Source: Sipunculus nudus (lineage: Eukaryota > Annelida > Sipuncula > Golfingiida > Sipunculidae). From it: a stretch of DNA of 64,000 nucleotides. Made by a program: the position numbers and the translations under genes. This document shows positions 1-12,499 of the stretch, in pieces (positions within the stretch are counted from its first letter, which is position 1; every line of letters begins with the position of its first letter). Location: positions 39,165,229 to 39,229,228 of the forward strand of contig CM049314.1 in the NCBI GenBank assembly GCA_026874595.1. Reading direction: 5' to 3'. The notes below the pieces were generated by a model. The model worked only from the letters and a program-made list of their open reading frames with translations, did no database searches and had not been told where the DNA came from.

Positions 1-62
1 TCACGAAAATCCTTGATCTAGACAGCGGTATGGCACCGAAATGAAACAAACACATAACCTAC

Positions 63-257
63 ATTGATTTATCCAGTTCCAGTATAGCGGTTGTGTTTTC
101 CCTCCTATCCAAGCATTAGATTTCCGAGCCATCAAACGTTTTAATGCCTCATGTGTTTCGTTGCTATTGTCTATCGCCAGTTTTCCTGGCTGGCAACTCC
201 GTTTAGCCGATTCCCACGCCATTTGCTTTTCATGTCGACAGAACTTCATGGAAGATC
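63..257 (-). CDS. C-type lectin-like domain exon (partial gene)
   Basis: Single internal exon of a gene that continues leftward out of the window. The frame reads a Cys, then MAWESAKRSCQPGKLAID, a helix with NETHEALKRL, then NAWIGG and YWNWIN. This is the classic first half of a C-type lectin domain: the W..A...C helix alpha-1, the LA(x)I segment, helix alpha-2, and the WIG strand. A plausible acceptor (ttcttaaag) precedes base 257 and a donor GTAGGT follows base 63. With these the exon is 195 nt and phase 1 at both ends, as in the other lectin exons in this window. A second donor (GTTATG) four bases further on would change the phase. The half with any sugar-binding EPN/QPD and WND motifs is not in view. 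Signal peptide and other exons were not found between here and 2 kb. Confidence 0.6.
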
Positions 258-2365
258 CTTTAAGAAATAAAAATTATTATTATGTTTATATAGTTTTCTT
301 AAACATTACCACTCGACTGTCCCAGCCCCTTAATGTAAAAAGGCTTACACAATCAGGCTGTAGACCCCACTAAATATAAAATATAACAATAAAAACCTCG
401 AGGAAAACAATCGTGAACTTGCCTGGTACATTAATGCAATTCTCCGTCTGAACCTGATGATAAACGATGGCGAGGCAAATGATCGAAACGAAGAGATCAC
501 TATTGTTTGGATTAAACGGCATCTTTGACTAAGAGGATTGTGTAATGGTCTCACTCATGTACGATCCGCTCGTGTGAGTGATTTTCTATGAAACAGGAAG
601 AAACACAACCAAGGTATTGTCACATTTACTGTGTATATTACAAAGTCGTGCATCACAAGTTAAGTAAAACAGCGTCCGGTATGTAAACTGAAACGTCAAC
701 CAGGTTCACAATAAAACTGTCACCTGTATCCTTCTTATATGATGTGGAACACGATCACAAGTCATTTATACCCGAACAATATATCCTGATCAAAGTTAAT
801 TTTGTTTGTTCTTAGTAATCTGTGTATAAAATCGTCGTGATTTTCGACCACATTTTTGCGAGAATAAACTCGGTGATATTCCTGTTTACCCTCTTGCAGG
901 ACGGTATTCAAGGTTTTTCATTTGAATTATTTACTCGAAGATATTTGGATTCATTTGTTACTGTTTGTACCCCTGTGTACTCAGCAGAGAATGGCACGAC
1001 CCTGCCCCTCCATGTTCTTTAGTCAGAGAACTGCTGGATACACATGAACTTGTGCTGTCTTTTTTGTTTCTCATTTGTGTGTGAACTTTGGTCACTCTCG
1101 ACGTCACAGCGTGCTATACACCTACACTTTTATGAGTATTCCATATACTCCTCTTTGTTTCACCGATTTCACTTGGCAGGTTTGTCAACAATGGTTGATT
1201 AGATTGAAATAACAACTAAGGTCGAGTCACAACAAGGCTTGATTTTCCGAGAAGTTTTCGATATATTACCAAATTATGTGTATACATGTTGAATTCATAC
1301 ATAGCAAGTTTCATGTGCTGAGTGTGAGACTCTTCAATTACGCCAAGCGGGATGTTTTCATGCCAAGATACGATATTCCGTATTTTACTTCCTTCTTATA
1401 CATACGTGGTACACGTCTATGACGACACTCAGTTAAGCCACTGTATGGGGGGGGGGGGGGGGGAGCTAACCGTTAATCGACATAAAGCCAAATCTTAGTT
1501 CTTTGTCCATCAAGTTTAACTAGTAGACTGGCAGCATATGTTTGCATAGTGATAACAGGCATACCGAATTTGGAAAAACCTAGGCATTAAGGTGATTTAA
1601 AACGTAAATTGCTGTGTTGTTTCATTTTTTTATTTGCGGAACAATTCCAACAGCTCAGCTTAAACAGAAAAAAAAATTTCCTCATATTATCGTCTTAAAA
1701 TAACCATAATAGGCAGCAATGGACAAATCAGTGTAATGGATAACTCTAAGAGGAGGATGCATTCATAATAATAGGGAAATCCAAGTTATTAATTTAAGAA
1801 ATCTGTCCTTTTTTATAATTGTTACTCAACATGGACCAATTGTAGTGACATTTCGCAATTGTTTTGAGTAGTTTTAAATACTGTCTCTTAACTTGTTCAA
1901 AATTATCAGGAGCAAAATAATCTGTTCAAAGTATACTAATTCGATTTGATTGGCAAATGTAAAATATATAAATGCTCTGCTAATACTCAGACATACAACT
2001 GCTCCATATAACCTTTTACTTGAGTAAAACGGTAGATAATGCAGGCCGCGCGAATAGTCTAGAGCAATATTTAATTAAGGATATGCAAGGTTAAAATGCT
2101 TAACAAATTTCAAGGTAATCCTATGGATTATTAACTGAAATGTTGTGTGACATGTTATTTATAATAGATTGATTACGGCTATAAAGTGTAATTTCTCATT
2201 TTTCAGTCATATCTGCTTCACCTAGTTATTAAAGCTTTGAATTATGTGATGTGTATAAAAAATATCTAATAAAAAGGTCAGACACCATCAGATTTCAGAT
2301 GGCGCCACTAGCCTCGTGCTGTTGCTGTTCAAGATTGAATTTCAAAGCAATCGGGGCATAAGTTA
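258..2365. other. Non-coding stretch
   Basis: No frame here resembles a protein. It is AT-rich with stop codons in all frames and holds a 17-base poly-G run at 1447-1463. It may be intron or 5' flank of the lectin gene whose exon lies at 63-257, but no upstream exon could be recognised. Confidence 0.5.
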
Positions 2366-2740
2366 CTAATACCCCTATTACACAGCAATGGCAAAACGGT
2401 TTCAACCCATTTTGATTGCGAATTGAGCGTTCACACGGCAATCCAAAGCTTTTTCAAAACGTTTTAGCCAAAACGGTTTTTCGAACCGTTTTGAATGTGA
2501 ATTGTAAGTTATTATCCGGTTGCTAAAGTGTCGTGTGAACGCGCTAGAACGGTTTGGATCTAGTTTCCAAGCAGCAACTCGGTCACAGCGCAAGCGCGAA
2601 TGCATTCCACATGTGAAATGTACAACTCACGCATTGGTGCTAGAAGCCCGTGTGAACGCACAACACGGATTCAAACCGTATGGTCAAACCGCATTGCCAA
2701 AATCGTTTTGAAAACGTTTTGTGTGTGATAGGGGTATTAG
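2366..2740. mobile_element. MITE-like element with TIRs, 375 bp
   Basis: The left end reads ctaatacccctattacaca and the right end reads tgtgtgataggggtattag, which is its inverted repeat with one mismatch. The interior has no coding frame and repeats an aaaacggttt/aaaccgtttt word several times in both orientations. This is the structure of a non-autonomous DNA transposon. No clear target duplication could be read, so the superfamily is open. Confidence 0.7.
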
Positions 2741-3089
2741 ACACTGGAACCTTTGTGTGAATTTTCACTCAGAAAAGACTGATCATATTTATACTTTATT
2801 TCAATTGATTCAGTTTTGTTCACACTTCGTTTGATGACCTAGAAATCAGTAAAGAGGTAGAGTAACTTTCGGATAAATCTATCACCAGATTGCGTCATTT
2901 TATAATAATTTAAATATTTCCGGCGTAGTATGCCCGTTAGTACGCCCATGGGTTCTCCCAGTGTTCGGATTCCCCTTTTGGAGTTCACCAACCTATTTCT
3001 GTCGTTGTGTATAGAATTCACACGCACCTGACGTGTAAATTCAGAATTGATCAGTAGTTTTTCTTAAATTATAAACGATGTATCATTAT

Positions 3090-3290
3090 AAACTTTATTT
3101 GTTTTACAAGGATTGTACAACTAGTTATAAAAACTTATACGAGGCACCCTCCATGGCTCGGATGTTGGCGCTCGGTAGTCGGTAAGGGTGGAGGAAACCG
3201 GAGAAAACCACCGAGCTTGGACAGGCCACTACTACCCACTCTCATGTCCATGTCGGGAATCGAACCCCGGTAAAAGTGCCCCCACCATAT
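3090..3290 (-). repeat. tRNA-derived SINE, minus strand, head diverged
   Basis: On the minus strand this matches the SINE copies at 5274-5505 and 6976-7213. It shares the B-box region (reverse complement of cgggaatcgaaccccgg), the 'gagagtgggt' block, the 'ggtggttttctccggtttcctccacc' block (here slightly altered), the 'ccatggag' block and the tail with tagttataa and ttgtacaatcc. The tRNA-like A-box half is not recognisable past about 3290. Confidence 0.7.
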
Positions 3291-3584
3291 GCAATGTGCA
3301 ACATGCGGCACCATGGTGGAGCCGTCTTTGTTCTGGCGGGAAGAGCTGATCTGTGATACAGCCATATAATTGTTGTGCCGTAACACATATATCACTCGCA
3401 TAAGCACATCTTACACAAAAGTGTTATCAGGATGCTGATTATATTCGGGATCTGGTGATCCAAAATGTTAGTGAGGTTTATCTGCAAACTCTGAGTTATT
3501 TTTTTGTTAGAGAAGGCAAGCATGCAGTGATTTGCGGGTAGTAAACACAGATAGACATCCTGTTAATGAATAGGATGCGATATA

Positions 3585-4122
3585 CTATATTCTGTTTCAT
3601 CCCCATGTCCACCTGTTTTTTGCTATGAAAATTTTAATAGTTACATATCAAAGGAAAAAAATGTAGAGTAGAGGATTAAAAAACCTAATTTTCAACAAGG
3701 TAAATAAATACCTACCTTACACTTTATTTAAGGAACAGATTTATTTGAAAATATGAGAAATCAGACTACATTTTACAACATGTCAGACCCTCTTATGGCA
3801 GTCAAAGTCATTGGTCACATGCAAAAACAGCCTCAATTAACAGCTTCTGATTAGATGATGTCACGTAAATACTCTAAAAAATATAACCAGCTAAAACAAA
3901 GATGGCTACTTATGGAGAGACACATCGTATCTGCCAGATCATATAGTCAAGTGACTAAAATGTTGTGAAACATAAATGGGCCATTTATTGTAAAATACTT
4001 AATTGCCATATTATTTTGTCACTTCTATATGTTGTTTTCTTAGAAATTATTGAATAATATAAACTTTTAAGTAAATCAAAACAAAAAAACATGTTAACAG
4101 CAGTTCGTGAAATGGACTATAA
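3585..4122. mobile_element. 540-bp TIR element, copy 1
   Basis: Starts ctatattctgtttcatcc and ends gaaatggactataag, an imperfect inverted repeat. The body is collinear with 15976-16519, sharing for example tgtccacctgttttttgc, the 'gaaaatatgagaaatcag' block, the 'ggtcattggtcacatgc' block and 'aagatggctacttatggag'. There is no long ORF in either copy, so this is a non-autonomous DNA transposon. Confidence 0.75.
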
Positions 4123-4351
4123 GTATTTCAAGGCTATTCGGGGCCACGCAGCCTGATTCTGACACATGGACCGCAGCCTATAAATGCATTAATATACAAT
4201 AGTCTGGACATAAAAAGTCATCTGCTGAGCGTGTTTGCGTTGCACCGGTTGGTACGACTTCTTTGTCCTGATATTTTTGTGTTATGCATGTGTCGTGACC
4301 CGTTTGGAATTCTTGTTTGTGAACTTCCCTGTTTGACTTAGTACCAAAACC

Positions 4352-4354
<3 letters not shown>

Positions 4355-4400
<46 letters not shown>
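4355..4400. repeat. (TC)n microsatellite
   Basis: Uninterrupted TC dinucleotide run of 23 units. Confidence 0.95.
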
Positions 4401-4403
<3 letters not shown>

Positions 4404-4571
4404 GTTTACGTGTCTCCTATTCTTTCGGGATCACTCTCCCTCTTTCACAACCCTAACTTATGTACATGCCTGATGATTTAGTAATTATAGAGTTCGAAGT
4501 ATATTAGTACGTAACTACATCTATCTCGCTGTCTGCCCGTTAATTTACACAAAACATAGCTAATATAACAT

Positions 4572-4649
4572 TAATATATATATATATATATATATATTCT
4601 TGACACTTATGTATGTATGTATGTATATAGGTGGGTGGGTGTGGGTCTG

Positions 4650-4699
<50 letters not shown>
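4572..4699. repeat. (TA)n tracts with GTAT and GGGT spacer
   Basis: Two TA runs, 4572-4597 and 4652-4699, separated by a tgta/ggtg-rich spacer. Confidence 0.95.
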
Positions 4700-4701
<2 letters not shown>

Positions 4702-5273
4702 TAAAAAAGGAATTGGCCCCTCTGTCTATGAAATTGATGTTACCTGTCAACTGCTGAATAAAAGATATTTATTCTGAACCAGTCGAGCAAAATACAAGCC
4801 TTTGTAGTTTGTTACTCCATGCTATAAATCATAAACCTGTCAGTGTGATGTCCACATGATAACATAAAAACACCTATATCTCACGTTTATTTAGGAGGGT
4901 TTACATGAGTCCAAAAACAGGTGATTTACTCGGGCGCTTTTCAGGATATCATGGTGGGCGGGCGAATTTTGTTAACCATTTTCATTTTCAATTTTCGATC
5001 ATATTTTCATAGGATCAGGGGATAAAATGCTAACAACATAATTGTTTTGCTAAACAGATTAAGGCACCAATAATTGGAAATTTAACAAAATTTTTTCATT
5101 TAATTTTCTCGAAAAAAATGACCGAGCAGCTGCAGCTTAAAATTTGTATATTTCTACTGCAAATCAAAATGTAACCCAACTTTTATTGGCCAAACAGGAG
5201 ATTTCCCCTTCATTTATAGCTGATTTTTGGATGGATCATGCATTAAGAACAACATGAATAAAATAATATATAT

Positions 5274-5505
5274 GGGGCCTGGACAGCTGAGTGGTAAAAC
5301 GCTTGGCTCTCTCCGCTGGCGACCCGGGTTCGATCCCCGGCGTGGCTATGAGAGTGGGTTGTAGTTGCCCGTGCATGGCTGGTGGTTTTCTCCGGGTACT
5401 CCGGTTTCCTCCACCCCTGCAGACTACCCTACGCCATCACCGGAGCCATGGAGAGTGTCTCGATTAGTTATAATAACTATTTGTACAATCCATGTAAAAT
5501 AAATT
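5274..5505 (+). repeat. tRNA-derived SINE, plus strand, best-preserved copy
   Basis: The head is tRNA-like. A pol III A box reads gctgagtggtaaaacgc (5286-5302) and a B box reads gggttcgatccccgg (5326-5340). A non-tRNA body follows, with 'gagagtgggttgtagttgcc', 'ggtggttttctccgg' and 'tttcctccacc'. An A-rich tail after ttgtacaatccatgtaaaataaa runs into a TA tract. The 3' body and tail recur on the minus strand at 3090-3290 and 6976-7213. It is not a functional tRNA gene because no acceptor stem closes around it. Confidence 0.85.
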
Positions 5506-6975
5506 AATATATTATATATATATATATATGTATGTATGTATATGTATATGTATATATGCAATAGTTTCAACCTTGTGTGAAAAAAATATAACAAATTTAG
5601 AAAAAGAGGGAGCCAAGAAGATAAGGGTACAGAAAAAAACAGAATAGAAAGAGAAAATAGTGATTCGGAACGGACGAAATGGACAACGAAATGTGGGAAA
5701 AAAGACTTTATGAGAAAAGGCGGCTGTAATGGGAAAAGACAGCATAAAAAAAGTGAGATATAGAGCAAAAGAAAGTGTATAGAATGGTCAAGGACACAAT
5801 GAGCATTCAAAGAATGAGAAAAGAAAAGTTGTGAAAAGACACAATAAGAAAGGACAATAAAATAACAAAATGTGAACAAACAAAAGAAAAGTCAGAATAT
5901 GAGTTTGCTATATTAGAAAAGAGATGAATCAAAGCACCACAGGGACGCTTTCATTCACCAAGTGATCTAAATTTTAGAAATGTTATACCGAAAAACATAA
6001 GATATGAGTTGAGGTACAAACAGATATAGTTAGGGGTCAGTTGTAAAGTTAGTAATTTGTCATATTCGTGAAACTTTTTGACTTGATTATATTAAATCTT
6101 TGATTAATGCCAAGATATGCATGACTGAAACACGTTACTTATATGGTTCAGTGCTTACTATGTCGTTTCTGAATTAGTTATGACGTGCTACATGTTTTTC
6201 TCGAAAATGTTACATAAGCATGTATATAGAAGTGGTAGACGCAAAAGCCTTTGGAGGGGCAAAATGCATTTAAAATCTTAAATTTTGTTTAAAAAATTAT
6301 TTAAAATGTACGGATTTTGAACATTGTTAAATTTGCTAAACACAACTGTTATAGCGATTTAAAAATGGCTTATTTTGCGCAAAAAGTATGCTTGCTGATG
6401 GAAATTGTGTTTATATAATGTACATGTGGTCAGTTAATGAACCGTTCCAAAATAGTTCAACATCCTTGAGCCGTTGAAACAGTGTGCCACCGAGGATCAT
6501 CAGGATTCTGTTGTAATTTGTTAGCTAGCGAAACATATACCGTTAGGTCACGGTGACCTCTTTCCGGTTCCAACAACATTTTTGGTGGACCTCTGGATGT
6601 AAAGGAAAGATTTTATAATCTGTGCCCTGTCAATAGGCAACCGTTCCTACGATCGACAAAGCGCCAACGGTAGGGCGCAAATGGCTTCCAATCAGGCGAG
6701 CAAAGTTCAATTAAACATGAATTATAGCTTTGCTCTACAGTCTTATGCTTATCTTAATCCAACCCTCAATTTTCACACGCAGCATCACGTCTTTAAGTGA
6801 CATATATGTAAACGGTAAAATATAAACATTTAGATATAGTGTTCAGTTTATTAGGAAATGTGGCAGTTCATTTATTTAATTGTAAATCCCTATATATCCG
6901 TAAAGTAAATGATCTATAGTTCATCATGAAAACTCATATCAACCTCAATGCTCAGTGACCGATCCTTATAAATTT
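5506..6975. other. Non-coding stretch
   Basis: It opens with a TA/TGTA microsatellite (5510-5558). A purine-biased strand at 5580-5890 keeps a minus-strand frame open by composition alone. No protein similarity or gene signals were seen. Confidence 0.5.
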
Positions 6976-7213
6976 AAAAACTTTATTTATTTTATATGGA
7001 TTGTACACCTAGTTATAATAACTAAAACGAAACACTCTCCATGGCTCGGATTTTGACGCTGGGTTGCAGTGGTCAGGAGGATACGGGAGGACCCGGAGAA
7101 CACCACCGACCTAGGACGGGCCACACAACCCACTCTCATAGCCACACCGGGAATCGAACCCGGATCGCCAGCGGAGAGGGCCGAGCGTTTTACCACTCAT
7201 CCATCCCGGCCCT
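6976..7213 (-). repeat. tRNA-derived SINE, minus strand
   Basis: Read on the minus strand it starts cagggccgggatggatgagt, with an A box (gagtggtaaaacgctcgg) and a B box (ccgggttcgattcccgg at 7147-7163). Its body and tail match the 5274-5505 copy. Confidence 0.85.
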
Positions 7214-8958
7214 GATTCTTTGATCATGTGTGTGATTTGTAGTTATATTATATTTTCTATGGCGAACTTCTCCTCATCGAACTGTCCTGCAGGTTGACAA
7301 CTATAAACGAAAAGCGAATGCTAGACCTATTATGTTCGAAAAGAGTCAGAAATATAACTTAATGTCAACCACATAGTCAACGTGGCCGAGGTCACTGGCA
7401 GGCCGGTGGCCAGGCTGCTCCCCTTGGTGACCAAGTATAACAACATTGCAATAATTGGATTCTGCAGCATAGCAAAAAACTGGTAATCGAGTCAGATGCA
7501 TTTGATTTTTTGTCTGCGTCGTTACAGAATTTACTGTGGGCGCGACTGTTGGCTCTTTTTCACAGTATATACTTTCCGACATTTTGTTATTTTTATTCAC
7601 AGGGAAAGCGTAGATATTTCCCATCGGGGATGTATTTTCAGCATTCCTCCCTTGTCTTCCCTTTAGTTAAGTTTTCTTTTATTAAAATTTCTTGCAGGAA
7701 TACAGTTGTTTAGAAGAATCACGGTCTTACGTGACTCAGAGGACGGCACATGCGCATTAGAGACACCGCCGCCATGTAGTTCAAAACGCAGGTTTGGTTA
7801 CTTTACTTTTTTTTCATTTCCCTGGTGTACATTACTAAGATTTCCTCGGTATTAATGTTTCTCTAGCACGTCCCTTCCAGGGTCCTTGTCAGATTCGTTT
7901 GTATCATCAGTATAATTCACCTTCTGTAAAAGAGATATTACATGTACTTTCTGGTCAATTGTTTAATAACTCAAAACGAGGCCCCAGTATCTCATCAAAT
8001 ACTGCCGGTTTACTTGTAGTAGTTCCAACTTTAAGGTTAGAACGTTCAAAAATGTCATTTTCTGTCATTTGTTGTTCTGCTCGGGTAATGATCAAGATCC
8101 GCGTAGTCGGAGGACAATTCTTTAACGTTGTTCAATTCTGCCAGGTTAAAATTGCTAGCGGAGGAAATTCGTTTTAGCCAGTCAGTGGCCTAGTCGTTTT
8201 CCAAGTGTCCATGAACTGGTGGTTTCCTCGCACCTTTCCGACAAATCCAGACAAATCATTATTGAGCAAACGCAAGGGATAGTACCAAATGCTGTGTGAT
8301 GAATATATGCATGTTAGAGGATCGGTTTAAAAACTGACATATCAATTGCTAATCCCCCCCCCCCCCCTATTCAGCTGTAACATGGTCATCTCTCATTTTA
8401 TCTATTTCTTTTCCTATTTATTCGTGATTGATTTTCATATTTCTTTTTTATTCATAAACAATTGGGTTATTAAGTTGTTCACAGTTTATTACTTTCTTAT
8501 TCATAAGTTGAGGCTATAAATGAACATCAGAGTGATTTGCTACTTGAAGACAACGTCCAAATATTTATATATTGAATGAGGGAGTCTTTTCAATATTACA
8601 CTCTGCTGTGTCATAACACTGAGGAGTGAGGCACGGCCTGGGTTGGGGTAAACCGTGTTAAATACTATGTCTCCTCTACTGATACTGGTACTCAAACTCA
8701 CGATCTGTGCTCCTGTGTCCGAGTCTTGTGCGATGTCTAGACCACAGAAGCCGGTAAAATGCAACGTTTAATATACGACTTTGTGAAAAGTGCCTCAAAA
8801 TGTCCTGTTTACATTGCATATTAAAAAAAATATTCTAATATAGAGGGGTAGACACCCTGTCGTACCCTCCCCATGTACTTATCATTTACATAAACAAAAA
8901 CAAATATTTATAATTTTTAAAGGCGTAATAATAATAATTATTATTCTTTTTATAAAGA

Positions 8959-8963
<5 letters not shown>

Positions 8964-9003
<40 letters not shown>

Positions 9004-9020
9004 GTATATGTATATATATA
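8964..9020. repeat. (TA)n microsatellite
   Basis: TA run, interrupted by gtata near its right end. Confidence 0.9.
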
Positions 9021-9104
9021 TTAAATTTACAAAACAAATTAAATGCGTAATTTAAGAATTTGAGAGTTCTATAATACAGATCAACTGCCTACCCAGTATT
9101 AGCT

Positions 9105-9123
9105 CCCCCCCCCCCCCCCCCCC
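9105..9123. repeat. Poly-C tract (19)
   Basis: Nineteen consecutive C residues. Confidence 0.95.
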
Positions 9124-10491
9124 GGCACGAATTTCTGGATCCGCTATGTAAAATGAGTATGGAGACCAGCAAAAATACGACAATACAGACAGACCCGATC
9201 CTAGCTCCCACAATCGGCCAGACCTGTAGCGCCGCCTGTCCATCAACAATGTAACACTGCCCAGTAGTCTTATTGAATCAAATTATAGTAGAGCACATCA
9301 TTAATTTTGGACATACATACTGATGAATGAATATTTTGAAAAAAAAAAATGGCTATAAATTTGGCCTCAAACTCCAGTTTGGGCAAAGGAGAGAACAGTG
9401 AATATATTGGTAGAAATAATGTTGCTATGGTAAGGAACTAGGATAACCAATCAACATATGAGTAAGAGAATAAAAAATAAATGAGAATTTAATATCAAAT
9501 GTCATATCTGAGTGACAATTTAGGATAACCGTGATCGGATTAGAAATATCCTAGGGTCTATTCATTTTATTTTTGAAATAAGTTATAACAAACATTGAAT
9601 ATGTAATTTTGTATTAATAACACACACACATTAATATTATGCATTTTACTCACCAGCAAGTAGGGAGTATATGCCGGTCGTCTGAGAGTCAGATATTGGT
9701 GACGAGTAAGGGGACCTGACGGAATCAGTGACGGTAGTACCCAGGTTTGTCTTTGCTGCATGGCTTGGTTCGTTAATGATGCTGTCGGTAATAGTGCTTC
9801 TCTAATTTTTTTTTAGTTATAGAAAATTAAGTCCACTTAATCCCGTCAAATAAGATGCCAATTGTACAATGGGCAAGATGTTATTTGGCAGCAATGAAAT
9901 ACTCCCCGTTTATGAATTCTATGCACTGAACTTAATATTAAATATGACAAAATAGATCTGACTATTGGGCGGCCAAATGGGCGGCATTTCTTTGCCAATA
10001 TTTTGGGTACACGAGATGATGTCACAACTGTATTAAGCTTCAGCTTTGTACACCTGCATCCGCATACCCGACATTCTGCATCTCCTCCGCTTTGACCACT
10101 TCAAGCTTAGGCAGGATTACTTATAAGCACGACAGGTAAATGTAACATGAATACTTAGTATAACTACAAAAATTCACAGGTATTAAAGGTCAGTTGCTTG
10201 CTTAGTTCGTTGATATAGCCATTAGAAAAACGGATATAACAATTTAACGCGGTGATATTCGTCTTATTTGAAATAAGGTCCACATAATATTTATTAATTC
10301 ATAAAATCCAAGCTCAGAAAACTGTCAATGTTTGCTTCAAATCAGTCTTCCACCAATTCAGCCACAGTACAAGACGGATGTAAGCTCTCTTTCCAACCTT
10401 TCGGTTGATCATCTGCCCAGCCTATAGGTAACCCAAGCATGCAAAGTTAAAGCAGAAAATTGTAAAGCAACGGCTTCATTTAGTTGTTTGG

Positions 10492-10493
<2 letters not shown>

Positions 10494-10560
<67 letters not shown>
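10494..10560. repeat. (TA)n microsatellite
   Basis: About 33 TA units. Confidence 0.95.
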
Positions 10561-10565
<5 letters not shown>

Positions 10566-10900
10566 TACTACAAAAATTGTCCTGTCTGTTTGTTCCACAA
10601 AACCTACAGAAACGGACCCTGACGGTAGGCCAGCTTTGCTATCAGCATCGGTCATGTGCCCTTACTTACACAATACACACCGATTTGGCCCTTCCAGTTA
10701 CACACAATTAAATTCCCGCCAGCATGATCACATAGCAGGTCTGTCGCACAAGATCACACCTCTCGTCATACTACCGCAAAGACGTCTAGAGATTGGTTCT
10801 GTATCAACCACCAGACATCGCTACCTTATGGGTCTTGGGAGTTCGCTATCTTACGGGGTCTGGCCAAACAATACGGGGCAATCTGCCTTCCTCTGCAACG

Positions 10901-10903
<3 letters not shown>

Positions 10904-10944
<41 letters not shown>

Positions 10945-11033
10945 TCTGAAGAAAAACAACACTGTAAATTGACAACAGTCTGTTTCACGGGATGCGACCC
11001 GATCATCTGGTGAATATATATAGAATATATATA

Positions 11034-11086
<53 letters not shown>
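10904..11086. repeat. Two (TA)n tracts about 80 bp apart
   Basis: TA runs at 10904-10940 and 11040-11086. The second is preceded by tandem 'atatatatagaat' units. Confidence 0.9.
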
Positions 11087-11089
<3 letters not shown>

Positions 11090-12422
11090 AGACATTCTTT
11101 GCTTGACATGTTTCGCTATAATAATTTATTTATCATGTCATAGTTTCTACTACAGATATTATGGAGTTTGTAAAATTTAGTGGCTTCAACGTACCTAAAT
11201 CGACGGCATTGTCCTAATGTGAGAGGGCTGAAATGGCGCTATCGCCTTTGGTCCAATTTTACCGTATAAAACTTATACCACCTTTTTTAGTAAATAAATA
11301 CTGAATATTTTGATTTGTAATCTAGTATATGCTCTAGAGGATGTTTTCTTATAAACTAGGGGTATATGTTGTTCTAAATGATGGTCCTGTCGGTGTGCTT
11401 ATTTCCAAAAAGTTCCTTTGTTCGGTAGCAGATATACTGGATAATGTATGCATAACGCTAATGTCCCTCGAATCGCATTATTTAGATGAGATAAATGGAA
11501 ATGTCTGCCCCCCCCCTTCCACACACACATACTTTGGACTCCGTGTTTGTTTACTAACCATTATTAACTGTTGAATACATGTACACTGATATACATTCAA
11601 ATATGTAACCCTATACAAACGACTAGTATGTAAACAACCAAACAGCCGCGGATAAAGACATAACATACATACATACTTCTGCAAGGGCGAATTTATAAGA
11701 ATAGAGTAAAAAACGAATAAAACAGGGATTTTCTGGATGTTTTTTAGAATGTTGATATGACCCGTGACGTTATATAAGTACCTCCCACTAAATTTGATCT
11801 ACACTCATGTCGAAGAGCAGCCTCATGAAGCTATAGCCTAAGCTACGGTCTTATTTATCCTGTTCATGAAATACTATTTACCTTAAAAACTCATTTAAAG
11901 TGTAAGAAAATCATAGAAACTAGCTTGTAAATGTCTAAACCTAAATATAGTTATTAAAAGTGGACCCATTGTTTCATAATAGAATGGTAGCTACAGTATC
12001 AACGAGTTATTGAATTCCAACTGAACAAAGCATGCATGGTAATGTAATTGGACTCCAATACTGATGAATATATTATATTAATATTCTATTCTTTGGTGTA
12101 TTTAAAAGAGGGGATACACCATTAATCTGAGAAGTTTTCACCTAAGGATGTATAGGTCAGTTAAATATGAACACTTCGCTGCCGAATATTATACGGGATA
12201 TTCGTTCCTGTTTAATAAACGGTGACGTCATCAAAGGCGATATTAGCAAAACTAATTACGACCAGCCGCAACGGTTCAGTATCAGCGCGTGGTCAACTTG
12301 GTCATCACAGGTGAGTTGTACTTATGATCAGACACGCTAGGCCTCGTCAAAGTATCTTTATTAATTATCAAAGAGAGTGTTACTTTGAAAGAACCAATGC
12401 GGACCCAGACTCTTAGAATATG

Positions 12423-12430
12423 TATATAAG
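12423..12430 (+). promoter_or_regulatory. TATA box of the forkhead gene
   Basis: TATATAAG lies 70 bases before the ATG at 12500, which puts transcription start near 12455 and leaves a 5' leader of about 45 bases. A TATA-driven, leader-short promoter fits a single-exon gene. No experimental start is available, and an upstream 5' UTR exon cannot be excluded. Confidence 0.55.
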
Positions 12431-12499
12431 GTCGAAATCCTTGAGTCCTAGCTCCATTCACTTGGTGGCTAATTATGCACCATACACCAAGCTAGCTAT

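Larger units (their letters stand above)
7214..12422. other. Non-coding stretch upstream of the forkhead gene
   Basis: I see no coding region here. It contains poly-C runs (8354-8367, 9105-9123), TA tracts (8964-9020, 10494-10560, 10904-10940, 11018-11086) and anonymous AT-rich DNA. Short open frames at 7346-7624, 7899-8177 and 11341-11574 show no domain and no supporting splice or start context. Confidence 0.5.

Noticed and set aside
5286-5340. tRNA gene
   Set aside because: A and B boxes are present, but no acceptor-stem pairing closes the molecule, and the sequence recurs with a common non-tRNA body, so it is a SINE head.
5424-5879. 151-codon minus-strand frame
   Set aside because: Phe/Leu/Ser/Ile-rich translation of purine-biased DNA that also runs into the SINE tail and a TA tract. 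No domain, no splice context.
9052-9249. 65-codon minus-strand frame with Gly run
   Set aside because: The Gly run is a poly-C tract, and nothing else in the frame is recognisable.
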